From Pseudomonadota bacterium (lineage in GTDB: Bacteria; Pseudomonadota; Alphaproteobacteria; Rhizobiales; Xanthobacteraceae), in NCBI GenBank assembly GCA_023387695.1, contig JAEWHT010000199.1, positions 1 to 20,341 on the forward strand: a stretch of DNA of 20,341 bases, in the 5' to 3' direction. Shown in pieces: positions 1 to 7,693 of the stretch; the first letter of the stretch is position 1; each line of letters starts with the position of its first letter. The notes under the pieces are model-generated. The model searched no databases and was not told the DNA's origin. It was given only the letters and a program-made list of their open reading frames with translations. Made by a program: the position numbers and the translations under genes.

Positions 1-673
1 GGATGGTCTCGATCACGTTCTCGCAGTTCAGCGCCGCGAGCTTGGCGCGGATGTTGCGGATGTGGCTGTCGATGGTGCGGTCGGAAACCTGGATGTTGAG
101 CTGATAGGCCGCGCGCATCAGCTGCTCGCGGTTGAACACCGAAGTCGGCCGGGTCAGGAACGCGCGCAAAATGCCGAACTCGATCGCGGTCAGCTTCAGC
201 TGCGTGCCCGAGAAGGATGCGACATGCTGCTCGGGATCGATCAGCAGCCCGCCTTGCGACAGCGCAGCCGGCCCCGCCTTAGCTTCGCCATTGCGTGGGG
301 CCAGACGGCGCAAGATGACGTTGACCCGCGCCACCAGCTCGCGTGGGCTGAACGGTTTTGTGACGTAGTCATCGCCGCCGATCTCGAGGCCAAGCACGCG
401 GTCAATTTCTTCGTCCCGCGCCGACAGGAAAAGGATCGGCACGTCGGACGACTTGCGAATCTCTCGGCAGACATCGAGGCCATCGAACTCGGGCATGCCG
501 ATGTCGAGCACGATCAGATCAGGCTTGTCGGCGGCAAAGCGGAGAAGCGCCTCCTTGCCGTCGCGGGCCTCGATCACGTCCATGCCGGCCTTCTTCAAGG
601 CGACGCGGATGACCTCGCGGATGTGGCCCTCGTCGTCGACGATGAGAATGCGATGCGCCAAGAGATTCTCCAC
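1..673 (-). CDS. OmpR/PhoB-family two-component response regulator (3' end outside window)
   Basis: This is a DNA-binding response regulator that a partner histidine kinase would phosphorylate. The partner is not in the window. The receiver domain spans about residues 8-120, with the acidic pair D13-D14, the phospho-acceptor D57 in VLDIGMP, S84 in the LSAR segment and K106 in the VTKPF motif. After a linker comes a winged-helix effector domain of the Trans_reg_C type (TAIEFGILRAFL, then SDRTIDSHIRNIRAKL). The frame is open to the window edge, so the last residues are missing. An in-frame TGA, the stop codon of the upstream DUF4173 gene, directly precedes the GTG at 673-671, which limits the start to that GTG or the TTG at 661-659. 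The zero-base junction suggests translational coupling. Family assignment is firm; the regulated genes are unknown. Confidence 0.95.
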   Translation of the reverse strand, partial: MENLLAHRILIVDDEGHIREVIRVALKKAGMDVIEARDGKEALLRFAADKPDLIVLDIGMPEFDGLDVCREIRKSSDVPILFLSARDEEIDRVLGLEIGGDDYVTKPFSPRELVARVNVILRRLAPRNGEAKAGPAALSQGGLLIDPEQHVASFSGTQLKLTAIEFGILRAFLTRPTSVFNREQLMRAAYQLNIQVSDRTIDSHIRNIRAKLAALNCENVIETI

Positions 674-2182
674 TCACCCGGCCGGCTGGCTGCCGGAGCC
701 GCTTTTCGCTTCGGCATCCAGCCTGCGTTGCAGCCGCCATGTCCGAAAGCCCCAGGCCCGCCAGACCATGTCCAGGCGCTGCGTTTCTACAAGGCGATCG
801 TGGCATCCAACAAGAGCGCTGTCGGCGCGAACCTGCATCATACTCTCAATGGCCGGCAAAGCCTGTGGTCCGAGCTGAGCGAGATAGCGGGTGTCGATCG
901 GCATGCCTCTGCCCGAAACCTCTCGGCTGTGCGCAACATTGTAGTCTGCAATGAACGCGTCAAAGTTCACCAGCGAGCAGATATACATGACCATCGTTAA
1001 CGTGATCAGGTTAGCGCCGACCAGCCACCGGTTGGACCGGTTGAGTGCGATACGGGTGACGATCAGGATCAGCCCCAGCGCCACCAGCCCCATCCAGATG
1101 AAGGCCGCGATGCGCCAGTAGGTCAGCATGTAGACGTCCACGTAGAGATCGAGGCGGAGGATGGAGGAGGCGACCAGGAGCACGTTCTGCCCGACCCAGA
1201 GATAGACCAACGGGCGGATCACGGTGGATTTCTCGGCCGGTCCGCCCGGACGCATCGCGACCAGCACGAAGGCGGCTGCGAGCAGCGCGGTCGCGATCAG
1301 CGGATATGCGCCCCGGTGCGCATAGCCGGCGTAAGTCATGCTGGCCGGCAACGCCACATGTCCCCAGAGATAGAGGCCATCGAGTACGGTTTGCGCCGCG
1401 AACAGCAGGTTGAACAGGATCAGCGACCGCAGAATCGTCGAGGGGCCCAGGAACTCGGCCGAGATCATGGGCGCCTCGGCCGGGAGCGGCGGCGGCACGG
1501 GACCATCGGCGACGGTCGCCGTGACCACCTTCTTGCGACGCCAACGCACATGGATGAACGGCCAGACCAGCGCCAACATCATGGTCCAGAACAGCACGCG
1601 CGGGATGCTCACATAGTGGAATATAACTTTTGGATTGAGCAAGGACACCCATTGCTCGATCACCGGATTGGCCGCCGCGAATAGTGCGACGAAGACTGTG
1701 CCTAGTGCGGCCGGCAGCAGCCAGAGCGCGATGCCTCGGGTGAAAGCCGACATGTTGAAGATCTGAAGGGCATTGAGGAAGAATCTGAAGGGGCCCAACA
1801 GGACGAAGTTGCGCAGCGCCCGGAGGCGGTCCGCGAGGCCGGTCGTCTCCGGATTGGTGGTGAGCAACATGGCGATGAGGAGTGCGACGACCAGGATCAA
1901 GAAAGACAGCGTGTTGAGTTCTTCGATGGCGGGCGCCAGGCCTGCGACGAGAATAGCTGCGCCGAGCATGGCGCGTTGCGGATTGAGGGATGGGTGATTG
2001 AAGAGCACCGACACGCAAACCGTCGCGATCACAAAGAGCGCCAGAGATAGCCCGATCCGTTCGCCATAAAACAGCCAGTCGGCGAGCGTGGCCAGCAGCA
2101 CTGCAAAACCGACCCTAGCCGGAATCGAGGAAGGCCTAGTCGGCTGGATCTCCGCGGCGATCGTCGTAGCGAGGCTTGTCAT
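674..2182 (-). CDS. DUF4173-family polytopic inner-membrane protein
   Basis: This is a 502-residue integral membrane protein with roughly eleven hydrophobic segments. They begin near residue 21 and end with a segment around WLVGANLITLTMVMYICSLV. A polar C-terminal tail follows, containing the NFDAFIADYNVAHSREV stretch that I associate with DUF4173 proteins. The function of that family is not established. I chose the ATG at 2182 because AAAGGTG lies 8 nt upstream of it; upstream in-frame ATGs (2233, 2212) have no comparable ribosome site. The stop at 676-674 abuts the GTG start of the response regulator, so the two are very probably one transcript. The membrane protein could be a sensor accessory or a target of the system, but that is inference. 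The C-terminal tail ends in a low-complexity SGSGSQPAG. Confidence 0.85.
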   Translation of the reverse strand: MTSLATTIAAEIQPTRPSSIPARVGFAVLLATLADWLFYGERIGLSLALFVIATVCVSVLFNHPSLNPQRAMLGAAILVAGLAPAIEELNTLSFLILVVALLIAMLLTTNPETTGLADRLRALRNFVLLGPFRFFLNALQIFNMSAFTRGIALWLLPAALGTVFVALFAAANPVIEQWVSLLNPKVIFHYVSIPRVLFWTMMLALVWPFIHVRWRRKKVVTATVADGPVPPPLPAEAPMISAEFLGPSTILRSLILFNLLFAAQTVLDGLYLWGHVALPASMTYAGYAHRGAYPLIATALLAAAFVLVAMRPGGPAEKSTVIRPLVYLWVGQNVLLVASSILRLDLYVDVYMLTYWRIAAFIWMGLVALGLILIVTRIALNRSNRWLVGANLITLTMVMYICSLVNFDAFIADYNVAHSREVSGRGMPIDTRYLAQLGPQALPAIESMMQVRADSALVGCHDRLVETQRLDMVWRAWGFRTWRLQRRLDAEAKSGSGSQPAG

Positions 2183-2194
2183 GTCGAAAGCACC

Positions 2195-2293
2195 TTTCGT
2201 GATGGGTGGCATCACGAAATCTGCACGGCGCATGTGCAGGAACCGGGATCATCGTCTGCACGGTTTCAGGAGTCTTTTGCAGATTTCGTGCAG
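2195..2293. promoter_or_regulatory. Inverted and direct repeat cluster upstream of the DUF4173/regulator operon
   Basis: The 189-bp divergent gap 2183-2371 contains three related structures. TTTCGTGAT (2195-2203) is mirrored by ATCACGAAA (2211-2219) across a 7-nt loop. CACGAAATCTGCA (2213-2225) is mirrored perfectly by TGCAGATTTCGTG (2278-2290). TCTGCACGG occurs directly at 2220-2228 and 2255-2263. The first hairpin overlaps the AAAGGTG ribosome site of the leftward DUF4173 gene. Candidate roles are binding sites for the adjacent response regulator or an RNA hairpin that limits ribosome access. No promoter boxes could be fixed with confidence. Confidence 0.4.
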
Positions 2294-2371
2294 GCGCGCT
2301 TTTGGCTCTCGCGTAGCGCAAATCGTCTTGATAGGTGCGAAGCATCCGCCACTCCTCGGACGTGATGCATC

Positions 2372-3736
2372 ATGCGCCTTCTCCGTCGTACCGGCCTCAT
2401 CCTCCTCTGGCTTGCCGCGCCTCTCGTCGTATTTGCGGCCGCGAACAAGAACGATCCCTATTTGGTCCCACTGCGCGGCGCCGGAAACATCGCACTTGTC
2501 GTTGCAAGCATCGCGATCGTCGTCGGCCTGATGCGCAAAGGGCGTTGGCATGGCCTGGTCGGCAAGTTGCTCGTCATGCTCTGGTGCCTGCCGCCAATGC
2601 TGATGGCGGTAGCGCATCTCAGCTTCGAGCTACGCAAGCACGATGTGCTTAGCGCTGATGTGACCGAGGCGCGTCAGCTCGGGCCTCACTTCATGGTCGG
2701 CTATTCCTCATTCGCAGAAGTCGCGCGTCTCGCCGAGCAGGGATTGATCGGCGGCGTCTATGTGACCCGGCACAACATCCGTGGCCGATCGATCGAAGCC
2801 TTACGCGCCGAGATCGCGGCGCTTCAGGACAAGCGGCGCGTATCCGGATTGCCGCCGCTGATTGTCGCCGCCGATCAGGAGGGCGGTATCGTCGGCCATC
2901 TCGCGCCGCCGCTAACGAAGGTACCGGCGCTCGCCACGCTCACCGGGCTTGCCCCTGACGACCAGCAGATCAGGGCCGAAGAATTCGGCCGCATTCACGG
3001 GCGCGAGCTTGCCAATCTTGGCGTCAATCTCAATCTCGCCCCGGTGCTCGACCTGAAGCCGCCCCAGCGGCGCAATCGCCTCGACTTCCATACGTTGATC
3101 GGCCAGCGCGCGATTGCCACTGATCCGGTGGTCGTCAGCACGATTGCGAGTGCCTATGTGCGCGGCCTGGAAGAGTCCGGTGTCGGCGCGACACTCAAGC
3201 ACTTTCCCGGCATCGGACGCGTGCGCACCGATACCCATCATTTCAGCGCCAACCTCAACACGCCGGTCAGGGAGTTGGAAGCCACCGACTGGTTACCGTT
3301 CCGCGAGGTGCTGTCACAGTCGCACAGCGCGCTGATGGTCGGCCATGTCACGCTCTCGGCTGTCGATCCCGATCGTGCCGCCTCGCATTCGAAGGCCGTC
3401 GTCCAGGGGATCATCCGCGATAAGTGGAAATATCAGGGCGTCGTGATGACCGATGATCTCGTGATGGGCGCGATCTATCAGCACGATGTCTGCAAGGCCG
3501 TGGTTGAAGCCGTCAACGCCGGCGTCGATGTCTTGCTGGTTGCCTATGATGGCGCGCAATTCTACCGGATCTTTGGATGCGCTCTCGATGCTTCGCGGCA
3601 GGGCAAGCTTGATGCATCGATACTCCGTGCGAGCAAGGCCCGGCTGGAGCGACACTTTTCGATCGAGCAGGCGCGGGCAAATTCAACCGCCGTCCGCGTC
3701 GTCGAGAAGAATCAGCCCTTGGCAAACTGGCGATAA
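2372..3736 (+). CDS. Membrane-anchored family 3 glycoside hydrolase (beta-N-acetylhexosaminidase, NagZ-like)
   Basis: The C-terminal region, from about residue 103 to 430, is a GH3 TIM barrel. NagZ-type enzymes remove terminal N-acetylglucosamine from muropeptides or other beta-glycosides. Visible motifs are DQEGG (D168, substrate contact), KHFPG at 276-280, the catalytic-loop sequence TDTH with H289, and VMTDDL with the probable nucleophile D361. The protein is 454 residues against about 340 for cytosolic NagZ. The extra N-terminus has three hydrophobic segments (about 7-23, 37-54 and 63-84), so it should be anchored in the inner membrane. The arginine that usually follows DQEGG is Ile here, so substrate range may differ. 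No strong ribosome site precedes the ATG. The 3' end overlaps the convergent binding-protein gene by 25 bp. Confidence 0.85.
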   Translation: MRLLRRTGLILLWLAAPLVVFAAANKNDPYLVPLRGAGNIALVVASIAIVVGLMRKGRWHGLVGKLLVMLWCLPPMLMAVAHLSFELRKHDVLSADVTEARQLGPHFMVGYSSFAEVARLAEQGLIGGVYVTRHNIRGRSIEALRAEIAALQDKRRVSGLPPLIVAADQEGGIVGHLAPPLTKVPALATLTGLAPDDQQIRAEEFGRIHGRELANLGVNLNLAPVLDLKPPQRRNRLDFHTLIGQRAIATDPVVVSTIASAYVRGLEESGVGATLKHFPGIGRVRTDTHHFSANLNTPVRELEATDWLPFREVLSQSHSALMVGHVTLSAVDPDRAASHSKAVVQGIIRDKWKYQGVVMTDDLVMGAIYQHDVCKAVVEAVNAGVDVLLVAYDGAQFYRIFGCALDASRQGKLDASILRASKARLERHFSIEQARANSTAVRVVEKNQPLANWR

Positions 3737-5331
3737 TCCGGCTCGCGATGAAACCAGAATTCGTAACCTGAGACACCCTTCTGCATGGCGACGTCGTGGA
3801 TCGGCTGGTTGAGCGGGATGACGGGCACGTCGCGCATGCAAAGCGCGATGAAATCCTTCACGGCCTTGTCGTACTCGGCCGCATCCGTCGTGAAGCGTGC
3901 CTTGTCGATCAGCGCATCCATCTCCTTGTTCTGGTACGAGGAGATGTTGAAGATCGAATTGTTACCGTGGAAATTCCAGTAGAAGTAATACTCGGGATAA
4001 TCGAGCCAGCCACTGAAACGGTTGAGCGCGAGCGGTAGCTCCTTCTTGTTCAGCGTGGTTCGCCAGTTGGCCCCCGGAATTTTCTCGATCGACGCCTTGA
4101 TACCGATCTTGGCGAGGCTCTCCTGGATCAGGATGGCGGTCGGCTCGCCGACGGTGGCGGTGCCCGTGTCGAGCGACAGCGTCGTCTCCAGTCCGGATTC
4201 AAAGCCGGCCTCCTTCATCAGCGCCTTGGCCTTGTCGAGATCGGTGACATAGGGGGACGGCTGCGGCCACACCGGCTTTGCAACATCGGCGGCGCCGCCA
4301 TACATCGGAACGGCGCGTCCGAAGAAGGCGCTGCTCTGGATTTGCTCGTAAGGCATGGCCCAGGCAATGGCCTGGCGCAGCTTGGCATTGTCGAACGGCG
4401 GCTTTGCCGTGTTCAGCGCGATGTACCAGAGCGCGTTGGGGATCGGCACGCCTGAGACCTTGACCTTGCCCTCCTTGATGATCTGCTCGAAATCGCGCGG
4501 TGCGAAGCCGCTCGACAGGTCCGCATCGCCCCGCTCCAGCATGGCGCGACGCGTTCCGGCCGAGGGGACGTCGCGCGCGATCACACGCTTCACTTTCGGC
4601 AACGGACCACTCTTCCAGTCGTCGAAGCGCGCCAGCACGGTTTCGCTGCCGGGCTTCCAGCTCTCGATTTTGTAGGCACCTCCACCGGCCTCGTTGTTCC
4701 TGAGCCAGGCCAGCGCCCAGGGGTCTTCGGCGGTCGCGTTCTTCTTTGCGAGTTCGGAATTGATGATGAAGGGGACGACGACAGCGACGTTAAACAGCAG
4801 CATCTTGTCCTTGCGGACATAATCAATGCGGAAGGTGTGGTCGTCGACGACCACAAACTGCTCGGGTTTTTCGAGCGACCCCGCCGACATCTGGAAGGTC
4901 GGGAAGCCGCCGACCTTAACCGCGCGATCGAATGACCATTTGACGTCCTTGGCCGTAACCGGCGTGCCATCGTGGAATTTGGCGTCCTTGCGAAGCTTGA
5001 AGGTGCAGGACATACCGTCGGCTGCCACCTCCCAACTTTCGGCGAGCTCGGGCGCGAGCTTTTCGCGGTCGTAAGACAGCGTGCCGTCGGGCAACGTCTT
5101 CGAGGCATAGGAGAGGAGGCGGTCGTAGCAATTCCAGGATAGGCCGTTCACGGTCTGATTGGAGCCAACGCCTTGCATGTCGAGCGAGTTCGGGCCGAGC
5201 TCCTGCACCACCAGCAGCGTCTCGCTGCGTGCTTGGGCCGAGGCAAAACGCGGCAGCGCCGTCATCCCAGCCGCGCCGAGACCGCCGAGCAGGACGTTGC
5301 GGCGGTTCAGATCAAACGACGATGGGCTCAT
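3712..5331 (-). CDS. ABC transporter substrate-binding protein, family 5 (peptide/nickel/opine type)
   Basis: This is a 539-residue periplasmic solute receptor of the DppA/OppA class (SBP_bac_5). The N-terminus carries a Tat-like signal with a twin arginine at residues 10-11 (NRRNVLLGG), a short hydrophobic stretch, and a likely cleavage after ASAQA near residue 34. The family hallmark WEVAADGMSCTFKLRKDAKFHDGTPVTAKDVKWSFDR follows, and length is normal for the class. AAGGAGG sits just upstream of the ATG and fixes the start. No permease or ATPase gene lies next to it: downstream is the convergent GH3 gene and upstream is dihydropyrimidinase, 94 bp away on the same strand. The ligand cannot be read from the sequence. 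A pyrimidine- or hydantoin-related solute or an N-carbamoyl amino acid would fit the neighbour, but that is inference. Confidence 0.9.
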   Translation of the reverse strand: MSPSSFDLNRRNVLLGGLGAAGMTALPRFASAQARSETLLVVQELGPNSLDMQGVGSNQTVNGLSWNCYDRLLSYASKTLPDGTLSYDREKLAPELAESWEVAADGMSCTFKLRKDAKFHDGTPVTAKDVKWSFDRAVKVGGFPTFQMSAGSLEKPEQFVVVDDHTFRIDYVRKDKMLLFNVAVVVPFIINSELAKKNATAEDPWALAWLRNNEAGGGAYKIESWKPGSETVLARFDDWKSGPLPKVKRVIARDVPSAGTRRAMLERGDADLSSGFAPRDFEQIIKEGKVKVSGVPIPNALWYIALNTAKPPFDNAKLRQAIAWAMPYEQIQSSAFFGRAVPMYGGAADVAKPVWPQPSPYVTDLDKAKALMKEAGFESGLETTLSLDTGTATVGEPTAILIQESLAKIGIKASIEKIPGANWRTTLNKKELPLALNRFSGWLDYPEYYFYWNFHGNNSIFNISSYQNKEMDALIDKARFTTDAAEYDKAVKDFIALCMRDVPVIPLNQPIHDVAMQKGVSGYEFWFHREPDYRQFAKG

Positions 5332-5425
5332 GAATGCCTCCTTAAGAGCGATTTGCTAGTCAAAGAGGCAAAGCGCATGCCATCGGCCGCGCTTCACGAC
5401 GTCGCATGTTGTGCGAGCGGCGCTG

Positions 5426-6880
5426 CTAGGGCGTCACGGCTCCGCGTGGCACCGCGCGCGGAGCCTTCAGCTCTTTCCAGGTCGAGTTGGCGACATGCAC
5501 CGGCGAGAACGCCGGGCGTTCGACATAGTGCCCGTCGCCCGCTTCGGCCCGCAGATCGCCGTCCTTCCAGACGATACGCCCGCGCGAGAGCGTTGCGGCT
5601 GCGCCGCCGGTGCAGGCGAAACCTTCGAATACGTTGTAATCGATCCGGCTCATCTGCCGCTTCGCGCTGATCGTCTTGCTTGCCTTGGGATCCCACACGA
5701 CGAGATCAGCATCCGAGCCGACGGCGACCGCGCCCTTGCGCGGATAGATGTTGAGGATGCGGGCGATATTCGCCGAGGTCACTGCGACGAACTCTTCCTT
5801 CGTCAGCCGCCCCGTGGCGACGCCCGCGGTCCACAGCAGCGCCAGGCGATCTTCGAGGCCGCCGGTGCCATTCGGGATCTTTCTGAAATCGTCGAGGCCG
5901 AACCGCTTCTGTTCGGTGGTGAACGCGCAGTGATCGGTGGCGACCACTTGCAGCGAGCCGGACTGCAAGCCGGCCCAAAGGCTGTCCTGATGCGACTTGT
6001 CGCGGAACGGAGGCGACATCACGCGTTGGGCGGAATGATCCCAGTTCTTGTTCTGATACTCGCCCTCATCGAGCAAGAGATGCTGGATCAGCGGCTCGCC
6101 ATAGACGCGCTTTCCCGCGGCGCGTGCCCGCGCAATCGCCTCATGGGCTTCGCGGCAGCTGGTGTGGACGATGTAGACCGGCGTACCCGTCATGTCGGCG
6201 ATCATGATGGCGCGATTGGTGGCTTCGCCTTCGACCTCCGGCGGCCGCGAATAGGCGTGGCCCTCGGGGCCGGTGACGCCGCGCGCGATCAGCGCTTCCT
6301 GCATCAAGGCAACGACGTCGCCATTCTCGGCGTGTACCACAGGCATCGCGCCGAGATGGGCGCAGCGCGCAAACGAATTGTAGAGCTCGTCATCGTTCAC
6401 CATCAGCGCGCCCTTGTAGGCCATGAAGTGCTTGAAGGTGTTGATGCCGTAGGTTTTGACCACGGTCTCCATCTCGTCATAGATCTGCTTGGACCACGAC
6501 GTCACGGCCATGTGGAAGCCGTAGTCGGTCGCCGCCTTCTCGGATTTGTGCCGCCACTCCTGATAGGCCGCGAGCATCGACTGGCCGGGATCGGGCAGGC
6601 AGAAATCCACCACCATGGTGGTGCCGCCAGTCAGCGCCGCCTTCGTGCCGGATTCGAAATCGTCGGCGGTGACGGTGCCCATGAACGGCATTTCGAGATG
6701 GGTGTGCGGATCGATGCCGCCCGGAATGATGTAGGCGCCGCCGGCGTCGAGGATCTCCGCCCCCGTCGGCGCGGCGATCGATGCACCGATCGCGACGATG
6801 GTGTCGCCTTCGATCAGCACGTCCGCCCGGCGCGAATGATCATGATTGACGACAGTGCCGCCGCGGATGAGGAGGGACAT
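5426..6880 (-). CDS. hydA: Dihydropyrimidinase / D-hydantoinase
   Basis: This is a cytosolic cyclic amidohydrolase that opens dihydrouracil or dihydrothymine (or 5-substituted hydantoins) to N-carbamoyl-beta-amino acids (or N-carbamoyl-amino acids). All binuclear metal ligands are visible: H59 and H61 (DPHTH), K150, which is carbamylated in this family (NTFKHF), H183 (VVHAEN), H239 (IVHTS) and D316 (ATDHC). The substrate-contacting Y155 lies in FMAYK. The length of 484 residues is typical. The ATG at 6880 has GGAG 5 nt upstream. The gene lies 103 bp downstream of tetR and 94 bp upstream of the binding-protein gene on the same strand, so the three may share a transcript. The next enzyme of pyrimidine reduction, beta-ureidopropionase, and dihydropyrimidine dehydrogenase are not in the window. 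The dihydropyrimidine versus hydantoin preference cannot be settled by eye. Confidence 0.93.
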   Translation of the reverse strand: MSLLIRGGTVVNHDHSRRADVLIEGDTIVAIGASIAAPTGAEILDAGGAYIIPGGIDPHTHLEMPFMGTVTADDFESGTKAALTGGTTMVVDFCLPDPGQSMLAAYQEWRHKSEKAATDYGFHMAVTSWSKQIYDEMETVVKTYGINTFKHFMAYKGALMVNDDELYNSFARCAHLGAMPVVHAENGDVVALMQEALIARGVTGPEGHAYSRPPEVEGEATNRAIMIADMTGTPVYIVHTSCREAHEAIARARAAGKRVYGEPLIQHLLLDEGEYQNKNWDHSAQRVMSPPFRDKSHQDSLWAGLQSGSLQVVATDHCAFTTEQKRFGLDDFRKIPNGTGGLEDRLALLWTAGVATGRLTKEEFVAVTSANIARILNIYPRKGAVAVGSDADLVVWDPKASKTISAKRQMSRIDYNVFEGFACTGGAAATLSRGRIVWKDGDLRAEAGDGHYVERPAFSPVHVANSTWKELKAPRAVPRGAVTP

Positions 6881-6983
6881 GGGAGCTCCGAAAGGAGGGG
6901 GAGAGGAAGGAACACGGCGAAAGCTAAGCGCGCCCGTCGTGATGCGACAGGCGAAATTTTAGTCAGCTGCGTCCTCTCGGCCT

Positions 6984-7592
6984 CTACGCTGCCCGCGCGA
7001 TCAATCCGTCGATCATCGCGCGCACGAGGCCGGCAATCTCCTTGCGCAGTGCCGGCAGAGGCACGGCGACCAGCTTCTGCTCCAGCCCAAGCGCAACCAT
7101 GCCATGCACCGCGGAGAACAGGCTGCGCGCGGTGATGCCGAGCTCATCGGGACTACGTTTTGGAAACAGCGCGGCGAGCGGCGCGTAGATGTGGCGGAAC
7201 AACTGCATCTGGTCGTCGATCGACCAGTCGGGGACAATCTTGTCGGCCTCCATGCGATGCTCGAACAGCGCGCGCCAGAGCTGCAGATTCTCTGCAGCGA
7301 AATCACAATAGCCAATGGCGATGCGAACCAGCGTCTCCTGTGGAGCGAGGGTGCCGGCGTTCTCCGCTGCGCTGAGTGCCTCATCGAGCCGGTGCAGCGT
7401 GCGCGAGCCGACACGCAGGATCAGCTCATCCATATCGGCGACGAGATTGTAGACCGCGCCGTTGGCGCAGCCGATCTCGCGGGCGAGATCGCGCGTCTTC
7501 AGACCGGCCAATCCCCGTTCGGCGATCATTCGCTCCGCCGCCATGATCAGATCTTGGCGCAATTTCTCTCGACGTTCCAGGGCTTTAGACAT
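6984..7592 (-). CDS. TetR/AcrR-family transcriptional repressor
   Basis: This 202-residue protein has an N-terminal TetR helix-turn-helix at about residues 12-58 (LIMAAERMIAERGLAGLKTRDLAREIGCANGAVYNLVADMDEL) and an all-helical C-terminal ligand/dimer domain. That domain includes FSAVHGMVALGL, reminiscent of the WHG-type TetR C-terminal domain. It is transcribed away from the PspA-like gene across a 101-bp region that contains three matching palindromes, one of them only 16 nt upstream of its own start codon. Autorepression together with repression of the pspA-like/yiaAB unit is therefore strongly suggested. The dihydropyrimidinase gene follows on the same strand and may be co-transcribed. No clear ribosome site precedes the ATG. 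The inducer is unknown. Confidence 0.93.
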   Translation of the reverse strand: MSKALERREKLRQDLIMAAERMIAERGLAGLKTRDLAREIGCANGAVYNLVADMDELILRVGSRTLHRLDEALSAAENAGTLAPQETLVRIAIGYCDFAAENLQLWRALFEHRMEADKIVPDWSIDDQMQLFRHIYAPLAALFPKRSPDELGITARSLFSAVHGMVALGLEQKLVAVPLPALRKEIAGLVRAMIDGLIARAA

Positions 7593-7608
7593 TTGTTAAC
7601 CAAAATCG

Positions 7609-7621
7609 TGAGCGTTGCTCA
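7609..7621. promoter_or_regulatory. Predicted TetR operator site 1
   Basis: TGAGCgttGCTCA is a 5-bp inverted repeat with a 3-nt centre at 7615. It ends 16 nt before the tetR start codon on the minus strand. It is the exact reverse complement of site 3, which sits at the same distance from the divergent gene. Binding by the adjacent TetR protein is inferred from position and symmetry. Confidence 0.8.
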
Positions 7622-7625
7622 AATT

Positions 7626-7648
7626 TATCTTGAGCGACGCTCAAGATA
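7626..7648. promoter_or_regulatory. Predicted TetR operator site 2 (23-bp perfect palindrome)
   Basis: The core TTGAGCGaCGCTCAA (7630-7644) extends to a perfect 23-bp palindrome centred on A7637. It is the most symmetrical of the three sites and lies between the divergent start codons. On the plus strand TTGAGC (7630-7635) could double as a -35 element, with TACAAA (7652-7657) as a possible -10 at 16-bp spacing. The promoter assignment is weak; the palindrome itself is certain. Confidence 0.85.
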
Positions 7649-7664
7649 TGCTACAAAGCATTTG

Positions 7665-7677
7665 TGAGCAACGCTCA
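7665..7677. promoter_or_regulatory. Predicted TetR operator site 3
   Basis: TGAGCaacGCTCA, centred on 7671, ends 16 nt before the ATG of the PspA-like gene. It lies just upstream of that gene's ribosome site, where a bound repressor would block transcript initiation or elongation. It is the exact reverse complement of site 1. Confidence 0.8.
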
Positions 7678-7693
7678 TATCAGGGAGCAAGCA

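Noticed and set aside
62..1000. 312-codon open frame on the plus strand
   Set aside because: It crosses the antisense strand of both the response regulator and the DUF4173 gene, and has no domain or ribosome site.
2249..2617. 122-codon minus-strand frame over the start of the GH3 gene
   Set aside because: It would overlap the membrane leader of the GH3 gene in antisense, and it has a His/Asp/Arg-rich composition with no motif.
5411..7135. 574-codon open frame on the plus strand
   Set aside because: It lies antisense to the dihydropyrimidinase gene and part of tetR. Its composition (Arg, His, Asp-rich, no motif) is typical of a mirror frame in GC-rich DNA.
7664..7693. Upstream GTG start adding ten residues to the PspA-like protein
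   Set aside because: The GTG lies in operator site 3 with no ribosome site, while ATG 7694 has one and gives the expected amphipathic N-terminus.
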